Program-made: the position numbers and the translations under genes
Source: Mariannaea sp. PMI_226
Taxonomy: Eukaryota > Ascomycota > Sordariomycetes > Hypocreales > Nectriaceae
Direction: 5' to 3'
Length of the DNA stretch: 64,000 nt
NCBI GenBank assembly: GCA_024336345.1
Contig: JANFOG010000012.1
Span: forward strand, 310,001-374,000
In this document: piece after piece, positions 12,844 through 23,898 of the stretch
Layout: each line of letters starts with the position of its first letter
Position numbering within the stretch: the stretch's first letter is position 1
Notes under the pieces: generated by a model
The model's database searches: none
Seen by the model: only the letters and a program-made list of their open reading frames with translations
Told to the model about the DNA's origin: nothing

Positions 12844-13104
12844 AAATGTCAGCCGATGTGGTTGTTTTTGGTCACGAATCTCACCTAAAAATAGCAACTG
12901 TCGCCTTCGACACCTTCGCCTGCAATGCACTCATCCAAGCCGCAATCGACCCGACTACCATTTCCGTCGCCCGCGATGCCTTCACCCACGCTGTATTCCG
13001 ACCAACCATCATTTCCGCTGCCCATAATGCGCTAATTTCCTCCCTCCGGTGCCAAACATTGCCTTCAGTACGAAAGCCGGGCAGTGTAACTGTAACTATT
13101 TGGT
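12844..13104 (+). pseudogene. Short ORF with degenerate 17-residue repeats
   Basis: An ATG at 12844 opens 86 codons. Residues from about 20 to 70 contain three diverged units of roughly 17 residues, visible as TVAFDTFACNAL, TTISVARDAFTHAV and TIISAAHNALISS. At DNA level these are degenerate 51-base units around 12895-13045. The protein has no family I recognise. It is best read as a fragment of a repeat-containing gene in the repeat island, since no start-site context, intron partner or continuation could be found. The same unit length, 51 bases, is used by the repeat gene at 14.1-14.3 kb on the other strand, although the sequences differ. Confidence 0.3.
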
Positions 13105-13629
13105 AACGGGCATTTTAACGGCTCAATTCCCGGCCACACTCAAACAGTTCCGAACGAGCGGATAAGCCCGCCTCCTCCAAGTAGTATTTTCATCACAGTG
13201 GTAGTTCTATTCAGTTCAAATAGCCCAAAATGCGGTCTTTCTCACCTCATTCAAATCGCTCAAAGTCGCTGTTTTCGTCAACGTGTTCATTTTGGCAAAA
13301 CCTTGGCTAACCCGGCTGTTATTTACTTTTTCTTGTCAAGAGTCATCTTCGGTAAAAGGAAATAAAAAATAAGTAGAAACGAAAAGAGAACATATACACC
13401 AAATTTGTATGGGGTCGTTCTCAAAAGGGTTTAAATATGAAAGCATGCTTGGAGTTTTTAGATAGATAATTAGGTACTCTTCTGCACACTCGCGCTGATG
13501 AACAATCAATTTCTAACCCAGCTCGCCTATCCGTCCCCCTTCACCTTGGTTGTCCCTCAACCCGCGTAGAATGTGTTTATCTATAGAATCCTTCACTGAG
13601 ATGTCATCATCATCAAAACGTATCACACC

Positions 13630-14065
13630 AACCTAAATATCCCAAGAAAGCCCTGGGCAGTGAATGTAAAGTCCCGGTAGCTCTTGTGCAGCTGGTCTGC
13701 CAGAGTACGCAATGGTTGAAGCATCTATCCTAAACACTTTCCAGTCACCGTCTTCCTTGGGGTGGCAAATGAAATCGTATAGACATGGCGTTGGTTGAGA
13801 GTCCATCTCTTTCCCTTGGAACTAGCCGTGCTTCACTCCAACCTGAATGTCTCAAGCACGCTTTGGGGAGTGAGTGCAAAATTCTGGTAGTTCTTGTGCA
13901 GCCGGTCTGCAAGAATATGCAAAATTTGAAGCGTCTATTTCAACCACCTTCCGATCGCTGTCTTCCTCGGATTGGCAAATGAACTCGTAGTAGACATCCG
14001 TAGTAGACATCCGTAGCAGACAGCTCTTTGATTGAGAGTCCATCTCTTTCCCTTGGAAATAGTCG
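13630..14065. repeat. Diverged tandem duplication of a coding-like module of about 200 bp
   Basis: Unit A (about 13630-13823) and unit B (about 13838-14062) are recognisably the same sequence. Both run from CCAACCT(A/G)AAT through CTTGTGCAG(C/T), GTCTTCCT(T/C)GG and GGCAAATGAA to GAGAGTCCATCTCTTTCCC. Read on the minus strand, both encode a similar peptide: Y(D/E)FIC(H/Q), then ED.D.KV..IDAS..AYS, then RPAAQELP. Amino-acid conservation between units suggests past coding selection. Unit B also contains a small direct repeat, GTAGTAGACATCC followed by GTAGTAGACATCC. Confidence 0.6.
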
Positions 14066-14569
14066 TGTTTGGCAATAATTCGGCTTCCGTGTCGTTGGTT
14101 GTGAGGACGGTGTGAAACCCGATGTTTTCATCACCCTCCGTGTCGTTGGTTGTGAGGATGGTGTGAAACCCAATATTTTCATCACCTTCCGTGTCGTTAG
14201 TTGTGAGGACGGTGTGAAACCCGCTGTTTTCATCACCTTCCGTATCTTTGGTTGTGAGGACGGTGTGAAATCCGATGTTTTCATCACCAAGGTCATCGGC
14301 CCGGCGCGGGCGTGGGCGCGGGCGCAGGCGCGAGCGAGGAGGTGCTTGCAGCGTGTGTGGGTGGGCAGCGTGACAATGGCCACAGCAGCCAGCATTCTCT
14401 ACAAGCAAGTTAGCACTGTATCAGCACAGCGAAAGCGATAAGACTTACCATCACCCACACAGAATGACAGGAAAATCCAGCCGGGTGAACCGGCGGAGAC
14501 ACTACAGGCAAGCCCGCCTGCTGGAGGACTACACCGAGTTAGTGAAGCGCCTACACAACGAGCAGGCAT
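13935..14569 (-). CDS. Candidate two-exon gene encoding four 17-residue tandem repeats
   Basis: On the minus strand, exon 1 (14569-14449, ATG-initiated) ends at GTAAGT. A 50-bp intron with a clear branch site (GCTAAC) ends TTGTAG, and exon 2 runs 14398-13935. Phases agree and the product has 194 residues. Residues roughly 79-146 are four copies of a 17-residue unit (consensus DENIGFHTVLTTNDTEG) preceded by an Arg/Pro-rich linker (SRLRPRPRPRRA) and a Cys/His-rich stretch (GCCGHCH). The C-terminal part runs into unit B of the tandem duplication just downstream, in a different frame from the one conserved between the two units. This suggests a frame change or an exon that is no longer used. The family is not recognised. 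On the opposite strand a 36-codon ORF (14464-14574) rich in Arg and Leu also looks coding-like, so strand assignment is uncertain. Confidence 0.4.
14084..14288. repeat. Four tandem 51-bp repeats, in frame
   Basis: Four consecutive 51-base units (core GTTGTGAGGACGGTGTGAAA), about 90-95% identical by eye. Because 51 is a multiple of three, the array encodes a 17-residue periodic peptide on the minus strand. Most differences between units are silent or conservative (Val/Ile, Lys/Asn, Ile/Ser). Confidence 0.85.
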
Positions 14570-14627
14570 GTTAGAGAGACTCAAAGAAAGGGGGGGGAAG
14601 CAGGAAAGGGGGGAAGCCCTCCCTAGG

Positions 14628-14780
14628 GGAGCAACCGAACGCTTCTGAGCAACTAAAGGAGTCCTTCAATGACCGAAGTCAATGAAACGGGTCAGCCTCT
14701 TACCAGAACTGACTCTAGACACCTAAAGAAGTCTTCCACGACGGGGGACGGCACGGGTATCGACGGTGGCGAAGGCGGCG
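14628..14780 (-). repeat. Dispersed repeat, copy 1 (inverted relative to the copy at 23.1 kb)
   Basis: The reverse complement of about 14628-14749 matches 23096-23213 with only scattered substitutions (core TTCATTGACTTCGGTCATTG). Weaker similarity continues into the GC-rich part up to about 14780. The copy lies 58 bases upstream of the ATG of the minus-strand repeat gene, in the same orientation relative to that gene as copy 2 has to its own downstream gene. Confidence 0.8.
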
Positions 14781-15162
14781 GCAGACACCTGCAAAACGTT
14801 AGAGAGGTATTCACAAAGCGCGGGAACAGCTACTAACGGTAGTGGTGGCGGTGTCATTCTTGTTGTTGTTGTTGTTGAGGAAGAGGGGGAAGAGGTCAGG
14901 ATATTTGTTTGGGGATGCCAACGGAAGACCAGCTGTTGAGCACCCGGCGCCGGACTCGGCCCCACCCACGCGTCAGAAGCTCACCAGACTTGGTAGAAAC
15001 TCGATGGCATAGCGGCGTGGGCGTGGGCGCGAGCGGGGATTGATTGCAAATTTTGTGCTATGGTGACGGAGGGCAAAGCAGCCAAGTCACGCTGCCGCTG
15101 TGAGCGAGGTCTTGATGACTGCCCTGACCGACACAACATCGCAACCTTACGACTTAGCATCA

Positions 15163-15185
15163 CGATGTCTTGGCGGCTATTAAGC
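15163..15185 (+). repeat. Solo copy of the MITE-like end sequence
   Basis: GTCTTGGCGGCTATTAAGC, preceded by AGCATCACG, is the same as the right end of the 11.6-kb element, in direct orientation. No matching left end was found near it. Confidence 0.6.
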
Positions 15186-15633
15186 ATCCAGGGGCGACGA
15201 GGAACCTGCCGCCACCCACTGCTAATTGTTATGTCTGCTTCTTTCTCATACCCAACACAAGTTCACTCTTACATTTCTATCAAGTTCTTACATATCGCTA
15301 TTCCGCAATCTATCCCCTCGCGCTTCCGCCAGTCCCACCGGAACACCGCCATTCATTCTCAAATGGCGGCGGGTGTTGCCCCTTGCACCGCCGACCAGGT
15401 GAGAACAAACTCACACCTCACAAAACTTTGCATCTACCTTCAACCCAACGTCACTGTCAGTAGCATTTACACACATTTCTCATCACTCGGTGCCCGGTGT
15501 TTGTGGCGCATTCTACAGTCTGTCGCTTTTTGTTTTGTGGCGTCCATGTTTCTCAAGTTAGCAAAAATCATCAGGCCGCTAATATCCTTATCGTTCAGGC
15601 CGCAACCCGTGACCAAACCTCATTTCGCCTGCG
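15186..15633. other. Repeat-island spacer with a possible short upstream exon
   Basis: An ATG at 15364 starts a 12-codon stretch that ends at GTGAGA, resembling a small first exon, but no acceptor gives a long frame. Otherwise no feature seen. Confidence 0.3.
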
Positions 15634-15895
15634 ATGGCGACCGATTCTGCCCTAGCACCGCGGGTGAGAGAATTTGTGAGTGCCGAGGAGTCTTGCTGTG
15701 AGAACGAGCCCGACTAACCACGCATGTTTCTAGTCTCTCCCTGCCCTTCATACATTTCCTACTCAGAACGGATACGTCCGGAGGCACGAACAAGGAACCC
15801 TCATTGAAATGCAAAATGAAGAAGAACTTTTGAAAAGATTCAACAAGAGCCAATTTCAGTTTAAGGCGTGGTCAATTGCGCCTATCCCAGGCTAG
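15634..15895 (+). CDS. Candidate small two-exon gene, 63 residues
   Basis: Exon 1 (15634-15663, MATDSALAPR) ends at GTGAGA. The 70-bp intron carries a good branch site (GACTAAC) and ends TTTCTAG. Exon 2 is 15734-15895. Phases match. The product has a charged middle (EMQNEEELLKRFNKSQ) likely to be helical. The family is not recognised. Support comes only from splice signals and an amino-acid composition that looks coding, so an expressed gene remains unproven. It lies in the repeat island and may be part of a mobile element. Confidence 0.35.
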
Positions 15896-16302
15896 ACAAC
15901 GTCTTTTCACGAAATCATGGCTTGTGCTGGTCAAAACTCCCGGGCGGTCGGTTGGATGAACGAACAATTTTGTTGCATGTTAGCAGAATAAAAGGGTTAT
16001 ATTAACCCAGTCCTCGAATTTTATTTGCTTTATTCTTTCCCTTCTGGCGCTCTATTAGCCACAAGGGTGCGTGATATTCTGTCTGATCTTGTCAATTCGT
16101 TTGCCAGCATGTGAATCATGCGATCGCCGCCACATTTGAAAATGTCGTAAATCCAAGACCAATTCAATGCGTAATTTTCCACCTTTGATCTGCCAGGATT
16201 TCTCCACCAGTAATTACCAATACCCTGCTATTGAAATGGAGGTTTCTCTCAAGACATCCGAAAGCCTGGCGAGTGGGAGAGATGATACAGGCAGTGCAAA
16301 TC

Positions 16303-16371
16303 TAACATAGCATAACATAGCATAACATAGCATAATATAACATGACAGAACATAACATCACGTAGCATATA
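16303..16371. repeat. Imperfect decamer microsatellite (CATAGCATAA)
   Basis: The unit ACATAGCATA is repeated about three times perfectly and then decays (ATAATATAACATGACAG...). It lies about 230 bases downstream of the large membrane-protein gene. Confidence 0.8.
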
Positions 16372-16605
16372 GGCAACTTATAATTGGATGTCATATTGAA
16401 CAAATATGGAATTATCCCATTCCCATTGGTTGTCATTGAGGCCGTGGATTTCGTTCCCAAAGAATTACCGGCAAATACAAGGTGCTGAAAGCTCCAAAAT
16501 AAAGGGAATCTTGTTTCGAGCTTCTTAGCATGCACCCGCTAGTGAGGCCCCCCCAGTTGGTGCCATTAGTTGCTCTATCGCCACGCCAAGTGCCTTACCT
16601 ATTCC

Positions 16606-19600
16606 CTAAAACTTCAGCCCACAAGTCCCTATAATTCCGACAAGAATGGTTCCGGCAGTCATCCACCAACTTGCTACCCCAAAAGCTCCCTGAATGTCAT
16701 TCTTCAGAACCCCCCACAAAATCCCAAATAACAAACTTGGAGGGAAAAAAGCCATGCCTAGGATTGTCCAAATTTTCCCCCAGTCCCAATCCTCCTGAAT
16801 GTAGATCCCCCAAGCCTCCATGACGCCAGTGGTTGGTGCAGAATTTGGATCTGGAAGCTCTCCACACGCCCTTTTAGGGATTTGTTGTAGAATCAACGTG
16901 GAGTCTGGCGCTGGATTGTCTGGATTGGCAAAATAATCCATCATCAAATTGGGTCCAATTGGCGGTGAGAGTTTCGCTGGCACTGGGCTACATTCGTATT
17001 CTATGCCTTGAGGACAAACAAGGCGAGCCGGGGGAAGGCATTGGCAAGCCTTGCCTTTCTCGCAAATTTCATAATGACACCTCACATCAATATGCTGAGG
17101 ACCTCCGTACCCAAACTAATGAATGGTTAGGTATCAATGCTTGGAGAACATTAGGCTTACTCACCTTCATAAACTGAATACTCTGGACTGTTCTTAGTGA
17201 CCAGTATGGTCTCCATCTTCCTCTAAGTTTACGATAGCTGTCGCGTAGTAAGCGAAACAGCTGCCGGTCATCTGCGAGATCTGTGGCCGGTAATTGATGA
17301 AGTTTGGCACCATATCTCCCATTCTCAACGCAAAACATGAGATGAAGGCTTCTAGGTGACTTCTGTCCTGTTTCCAGATCGCCGTTGCTACCATCAGGCA
17401 TTGTCTTATGAATATTGTTCTCTTGCACTAGCTCTATACTGGTAGTATATTCCGAGCTAGGTGTGTGTGGTGAAGAATCATTTGAACTTGTTGAACTCCG
17501 TGAACTGGAAGATAGGTGTCGGCTGTGTGAAGAACTCCCGCTTGATTGAGGGACCCCGTTTAGATGCTCTTGCAGAGAGCGTAGTGCATCAGGCTCATGC
17601 TCGATGTAGTCGTCGTAAAGTTTGTGGCCGAGAGGCTGCGAGAGATTAGCAAATAAAACCAACCTGCCACCGCGCGACATCGGGCAAATATGCAACTTAC
17701 GTTTGTCCATCTAATACGCTGATGATGTGCCGGGACATCCTTCTCTCTCAGTCCAAGAAAAGACAAAATTGTGGAAGCCATAATAATTAACCTCGAACCT
17801 CTGGTGAGCCCCTGTTCGACTCTTTCAGTTCTCTCTGGCGAGGCTTCGTCCCAAGTCCTTTGCTCCCCCATCACATCAACAGAGCTTACCGGCTGTGCTT
17901 CGCTCTGTATGCTAGGTTCCACTAGATTACTACTCACATGCTCCTTGTCTGGCCTAAGGCTGGGGCTTGCAATGGGATTTTTGAGGTTTTGATCTCCGGA
18001 ATCCCCACGCTTTTGGGAGGGTTGAAATTTATCATTCATGTAATCGGCCATCAATCCACGACCCAGGTGTTGTTGGGTACGATTGCCACCAGTCTGACTC
18101 TCCCCGTAACACGACGGGGTTAGGACCTCGAACAATCGGATTGGCGAGGTAATTGCGGTGTTGCGGGCGTCTACAATCCTTTGGCGCCATTTGGTCAGGG
18201 GAATTAAATCAGGCTGGATGAACCAATTGAGTGCGAAGAAAGAGACAACAAGGAACCAAAACGCTTGCACTTCTAAACCAAATGGCAAAATCCGGGCTTG
18301 TATGATTGCTGCTGCGACGACAACTGGTGCCATGACTTGCAGCTGCATGAATATAATCAGCGTCACAATGCACAAATATAAATCAGTATTTTTGGCTTAC
18401 AAAATTGGCATTCAAATTCTGCAGGGCAATGACATGGCCGCCCATCATGTCAATGTAAAGTATTAGCTATAATGAGATATTAGTATCGGCTCCATATTCA
18501 ACGACCTAAATCGATTTCACTTGGGGTGGTACTGAGAAGTGTAGCTCATGAGTGACGTAAATTAAGAGAAATGCACTTGCAGGTCACTCACATCCCTTCT
18601 GTAGTGGTCGCATTGGGTCCTCAATTCCATAAAGCCTCTCAGAATGCGTTTATAACTTTCGACCTTATGGCGAATTTGTTGCAGTAACAACGAGATCCTG
18701 CGGGTTCTTGGGGTAAAGTTCATAAATGTGTCCAGGAAATCATTATTGAAGCATGTTATGATGTTATCAAGTGTGCAGATGAGAAATTCCAAGAGCTCTT
18801 CAGTTTGCTGAAGCCAATTGCGACTTTTCTCTATTTTTGTTAGAGCTTCGAGAGAGCATTTCTGTGAAGTAGGAATGGCCACGGTGGTTGCGGGGTGTAA
18901 CTCAATCTACGAAAAAGGATCAATTACACTCAGATTCATAAGGTAAAAAGTATCAACTCACGAAGGTTGAAATTCCCCCCTGAACGGTGGTGAAAATATT
19001 CATCCATTCCTCATGCAACTGCACGAACCGATTTGAAAGAACCTCGAGGAAGAAATTGCATGGATCTCTGGACACCTTTTTTGCTTCCAGATTGCCGATG
19101 GTTGATGGATCCCATACCGGATGATCAACATCAGCATCATCTAGTTCTTCTTCTTCTGCGTAATACTCAACGGTGTCTTGGTTCTCTGGATCATGCTCGT
19201 AGAAGTATGTGTCGATAAGGCAATTTGACGTCCAGGTGGATTTGTTAGAACCATAGACCGTGAATGAGTGCTGAGTCTCGTGAAGTACATCTACCATCTG
19301 TGCACCAGACTGCGTCTCTGTGCACAAAAATGAGAGATTCCTCGACTTTCTCCATGGCGTGCCGTCTGCCTTCTTACGGCAGTCCTCTAACACGTTGTGA
19401 TCCAGATGATCTGTGCGGAGCACAAATGAAGGGAGATGATAAGTAAAGCAAAAGGTTCTTCCGCCATTCTGCTTGCAGAATTTATTATCAGCGCCTTAAG
19501 GAAGGACCCAGGTTGGTAGCAATATCGGAGACGAAGAACACTGACCACAGAGTTGAACTGAATTGAAGCGCAATTCTTTTGGCCTCTGATGTGACTCCAG

Positions 19601-20189
19601 AAAAAATCGGTGAGGATAGGGAATTCTAAAGCATTGGCGTTCAAAAGGAGTAGGCCCATTGACTCTGCGGTTGGATTGCCAATGTGGCTATCAAATAATG
19701 AGTTAGCCTCTCCAAATCAGATCCATATGGAGGCTGAGTTAGGATTCCTCACAATCTCCTGATACGTGCATCGGGTTCAATTTTATCATTAAAGCGCTTT
19801 CACTAGTCATCAGTGAGAAAGTTTAGAGTAATTCAAGTTCTACCTACTTTCCGTTGAAGGACGTTGTGGGCCCTTGAAGCCGACATGACCCCATTGTAGC
19901 TGCGAGCTTCGAGCCCATTGGTATCGTAGAGCCACAACGTCGACCGTTCAAATCTACCCGCTCGCAGGTTTTCCAGGGCAGCATTCAGGCCTATAGTCCG
20001 AAACTCGTCATGGACTTGATAGTGACGCCTCGGAGAATGGACTGGGATGTTGAAGAATGAGTCGAACGAAACTTCACCTCCTTGGTCTACTTGCTCTACC
20101 CACGGCTCGTTTTGACTCTCGAGATAGGGCCCAGATTGATTCCAATCAAAGATTAACTGATCAAAGGGGGCCGCTTGACCGACACTCAT
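16606..20189 (-). CDS. Large fungal membrane protein of the CorA-like Mg2+ transporter type
   Basis: Nine exons fit in phase: 20189-19848, 19796-19753, 19687-19546, 19471-18962, 18906-18592, 18466-18401, 18342-17701, 17635-17165 and 17115-16606, giving 1013 residues. The soluble N-terminal half includes FTYHLPSFVLRT. A hydrophobic pair around residues 500-560 (VMAPVVVAAAIIQ; FWFLVVSFFALNWF) is followed by a long Ser-rich, probably disordered cytosolic stretch. The C-terminal part contains CHYEICEKGKACQCLPPARL and SPPIGPNLMMDYF and ends in two more membrane segments (ILGMAFFPPSLLFGILWG; GVASWWMTAGTILVGIIG). This architecture matches a fungal family usually labelled CorA-like Mg2+ transporter, but I see no canonical GMN motif, so transport of magnesium is not shown. 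The start at 20189 is the first ATG. An in-frame GTG at 20276 and an upstream exon cannot be excluded. Confidence 0.8.
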
Positions 20190-21939
20190 TTTGGCCTGGA
20201 TGTTTAAGATTTCTAGATGGGAGCTGGAAAATGCCTTGCTCTCTCCCTCCCCCTCGCGGGCATCTAACGCACTCACAAAACAGACTGATGAAAGAATCCC
20301 GTTTGCGTGAACGATTGTATGAATACGTGTTCACTCTGGCTACCCTGCCTCTCCTCAAAGAGATTGCATATAGTCAATTGTTGGTGATTGTTTAGTGCGA
20401 AAGAAATTTGAGCTGGAGGAGCGGTCAAGTGATATGATGGTCCCGAGTAGGCACAATGCGATCGCTCTGTAAAGCTCTCTGCTAAATAGAGCCTCTGGGC
20501 TAATTATCTAGTTGGAATTCAAGCCACCAAGATGCATCATGGCACTTATGTCCTCAATAAATGTAACCCATCGGTAAGTGTCAGCATTTAGCCCAAGGCG
20601 CTTTATTTTGTCATTTATTTTCGTTGCCAATTGGAAAGCCCAAGGAAAGAATCACGCACGTTGAGGGCCTCAAAGACGAATTCAGGGCGTCCAACGATGC
20701 AAATATTTATTGGCTATCTTTGTGCCACGCCTCCTCTAAGTTACATCCGTCTTTCGGAGTAGCCGTCAACGGGCGCTGCACACCATCCAGGAGTGCCTCA
20801 CTTTCACGCACCCAGCCCAGTTCTCGCAAACCTTTTCGTCGAGACAAGGCAGGTTGTTCGATCATTTCTACCTCCTGTGTCTAGTTATCGTGGCTCCCAT
20901 TCGTTCGTATCTGTTGTTGCCCCGCGTAATATCTCCGTTGTCTGGTCCATGCACTTTTGGATAAGGATGACTGGAGGTGGTTGATTATATCTTGGCTTCT
21001 GACATCCATACATTACCCAGGTTCGGCAGAGGGCTTTCCCGGCCCTCCCCCTCCCACTGCCCATCTCGCCTGCGCAACATAATCTGAACCGGACCTAAGG
21101 ACACTCTCGCACTTTGGAAGCAATGAGCTGAGAGAATGCTGCAGCTCGCGTAGTTCACGTAGATGCTAATGCTTGCAAACCGCCAATAGTGGAAGCGTAT
21201 TTGCTGCTAGCCTCTCTACATTCTATGATACTTTAATAGTCAAAATCTATCTTTTCATCCACAGTTATCTTAATCCCTGCACCCCGATTGGGTCACTGTC
21301 TGGCAGCTACCCTCGTTCAAACGTCGCCCGTCTATGGATTTGGGTTTTCCAGATTAGCGGAATAAGGAGCGACAACTGCGAAAAAGGCAGACGCCCTCAT
21401 AGATAATTCGATCAATGGTGCTCTTATTTGATCGAAGGCACCCAACAGACAACAAACATAGACATTCGTCGGTCAGTGCTATTTTTTTAGGGTGCACCGC
21501 ATTCACATTGCAAGAACTACCATTCTAATATTCGGCCAGCCACCGATTACGACTCGTGAGTTACTAGCACTAATAACATGCCGATATGGTGTGTTGAAAA
21601 GTGCACTTTGAGTCTAGGCCGAAATCTTCTTACTCTGCAGATTTTGCAATCACCGTGGTGCATCTCAACAAATTAACTAAAACGAACCATACCCAAACAC
21701 GTCATAATATTAACTACATCCGCGGAGTAGTCCAATTGCAAGGTCTAGAGAATGTTGCCCGTTGAGGCTCCCGAGCGTCCGTCGTTCCAACCCGTCACGC
21801 TTGTGCAGAAGTCAAGAAGCGACGGAATTCTGCCTTGACATGGTTCTAGAGATTTCGTGGTTGTTTCATCGCACCCCTACTAAAAAAAATTCAAGTCTCT
21901 CGACACATGTTAGCATTGAGCCCCTAAGCCTAACAAGCC
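20190..21939. other. Intergenic stretch
   Basis: About 1.7 kb. An 86-residue ORF at 20624-20884 has Ser/Arg-rich content without family resemblance. Nothing else is supported. Confidence 0.4.
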
Positions 21940-22140
21940 CTACTGCCAACAATGACTCTTCCCACTCTCAACATCTATGCAGAAAGGTTTCTCAATCAAA
22001 ACGTGGACACCCGCGTTGGACAATTCTCGAGCCAGTGGGACATAGGTGTGATTCGGTGTGCAGATAATGGCAGCATCTGGCTTATGCTGAGACGATGCCA
22101 AAAGCTCAGTGAACCTCAAAGTTTCAACACCGTAAGTCAC
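21940..22140 (-). pseudogene. Fragment of a Gfo/Idh/MocA-type NAD(P)-dependent oxidoreductase
   Basis: About 50 residues are readable: KPDAAIICTPNHTYVPLA then ELSNAGVHVLIEKPFCID. This is the Rossmann-fold strand and the conserved EKP loop of the Gfo/Idh/MocA family, where the Lys contacts substrate. Sequence on both sides does not continue the family: the nucleotide-binding GxGxxG part and the C-terminal domain are absent, and a stop follows at SGKSHCWQ. It is therefore a relic of one internal exon, not a gene. No parent copy is in the window. Confidence 0.75.
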
Positions 22141-23024
22141 GCTCTCAGTTTTGTCAACGCCACCATTTCCACCTCAATAAACAAACGCAACCATCAGCAT
22201 TCAAACACGCTCTCAATCATTCCCAATTGTGTGCCCAACAGATACAGTATTAACACCCTTTCTTACCAACCCCGGAAAGCTTTTAACAAATAACGACAAG
22301 CAGGTCTCGTCGACTGCCGACCCTCCTTCGTCAGCGACCCCTCAGGGGGGCAAAGACCAGACTCGCGAGGGACCACAAGCTCAAAAAGCTTCATTGCCTT
22401 TGCGCTATCAGAAGATATGTCACGAAATAGGTTCAGTATAATTATTCAGGAGTGAGCTTCCACATTACGGCTCACATTCGGTCCGATAAAGTCAGCAAAG
22501 GGTAAAAGGCCAACCAAAATCTGTTTCGTGCTACAAATGACAGGCATGATTACAGTCTTACTTGAAGTGCCCGAGCCCAGGGACGCCTTTCCAAGTCAAG
22601 GTAACCCTGACCATGAGCCTACTTTTACAGACAACTGAACCTGTTAGTTGGAAATGTCTTATTCATTACACCACTATCACCCAAACCACAGTCATCTCGG
22701 AGTTCAACAAAGCCATACGGTCAAGGATAATTAAGATGCCTCGTCTACTCATATTTCAATTCTGCAGCCCGTTCTTTTCAAAATAAATCTTTAGTACAAC
22801 TACTGGAGCCCATAGTCCAGTTTCAGATTGTGAGTACCTTCCGTCTTTACTCGCCTTGCCTTGAGATGCCTGAGGATGAGAATGGGAATCAGGCAACTTG
22901 GGAGGATAACATGAAGTCTTCGATTTCTTCTTGTCGCTCTTTTTTTCGAGTTTTCCTCGTTGCACTGCTTTCGTTCTCTGAGGGTTTTTTTTTCCACCTC
23001 GTGCTGTCCCCGGCCGCCGCTGTT
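22141..23024. other. Intergenic stretch
   Basis: No gene supported. The right end becomes GC-rich and pyrimidine-rich, running into the dispersed repeat. Confidence 0.4.
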
Positions 23025-23213
23025 GCTGCCGCCGTCGCCCTCGCCGTCGATTCCCGTGGCTGTCCTCCGTGTCGGCCTTGCCCCTTGCCCGTCCCCCCCG
23101 TCGTGGAAGACCTCTTTAGGTGTCCAGAGTCAGTACTCGTAAGAGGCTGACACGTTTCATTGACTTCGGTCATTGAAGGACTCCTTTAGTTGCTCCGAAG
23201 CGTTCGGTTGCTC
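23025..23213 (+). repeat. Dispersed repeat, copy 2
   Basis: The core 23096-23213 is the inverted copy of 14628-14749. The preceding GC-rich part (GCTGCCGCCGTCGCC, CGTCGATTCCCGTG) shows weaker similarity to copy 1. It ends 63 bases upstream of the ATG of the gene at 23277, so it occupies that gene's promoter and leader position. Confidence 0.8.
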
Positions 23214-23276
23214 CTCTCCGTCCCCGCTATTCCCAACTTTACCCCTTTTTACCACCACCCCCCCCCTCTTACCGCA

Positions 23277-23898
23277 ATGGCGCCCCGGCGATCAGATCAA
23301 ACTCCCTTCAAGGGAAACGCAGCTCCTAAAGACCTAGAGAGCTACGATAGTAAGGCTATAAACACAATCCGTCTACCGTAACTAACCATATCAAGATATT
23401 ACAGGAACAAACCCCCCTGTACAGCAGGCAACCCCCTCACTCCGCCGCTCTTGTAAGTGACCACACACAACTGGTTGAAGACTTTTATTAATTTATATAT
23501 ATAGCCCGCCTTGGGAATACTCCTGGCGAACTATTTGCTCTTCCCACCTCGACAATCTCTCGTCCAAAGCGGAAGCGTGAGTTCTAATCATCCCACGGCT
23601 GAATCAGCTAATCAATTATACAGATTCTGAGAACTCCTTGAATGAATTGTTCTCAAAGCCGTCGGTAGACAAGAAACGTCTCGCAAAGGCTACACTCTCC
23701 TGGACTGCCTTTCCTTCCCCTAGTCAGACCCTTACTCCGACGCCTCGCAGATCGACTCGGCTTGCAGCCTCTGCCCGTCCTTTGCAGCATGTTCGACGCA
23801 AAGTGGTAGACTGTACCGGCAGCGCGTTTGGAATAATTGATAGCAAGCTGCCCACTATCAACATGGACACACAAATCCAGTTTCTTCATAAGCTTTGA
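23277..23898 (+). pseudogene. Four-exon gene of unknown function, probably truncated by an early stop
   Basis: Exons 23277-23349, 23405-23452, 23505-23576 and 23624-23898 join in phase across introns of 55, 52 and 47 bp, each with clean GT-AG ends. The product has 155 residues and is basic and Ser/Pro-rich. It carries two similar short motifs, LRRSSRLGNTP and PRRSTRLAASA, of the kind found in chromatin or DNA-binding proteins. The TGA at 23896-23898 is followed directly by more than 30 open codons in the same frame with coding-like composition (MATFVPSRNASVRRFCDYTG). The ancestral protein was therefore probably longer, and the stop may be a CGA-to-TGA change. The family is not recognised. Position beside a dispersed repeat and a chromodomain relic suggests an element-derived or element-captured gene. 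Confidence 0.55.

Noticed and set aside
14084..14288. CRISPR-like direct repeats
   Set aside because: Units are contiguous without unique spacers, in-frame, and the genome is fungal.
14464..14574. 36-codon plus-strand ORF (Arg/Leu-rich)
   Set aside because: It looks coding-like but lies opposite exon 1 of a better-supported two-exon model and has no continuation.
16303..16371. Telomere-like repeat
   Set aside because: The decamer CATAGCATAA is unlike TTAGGG-type fungal telomeres and is a local microsatellite.
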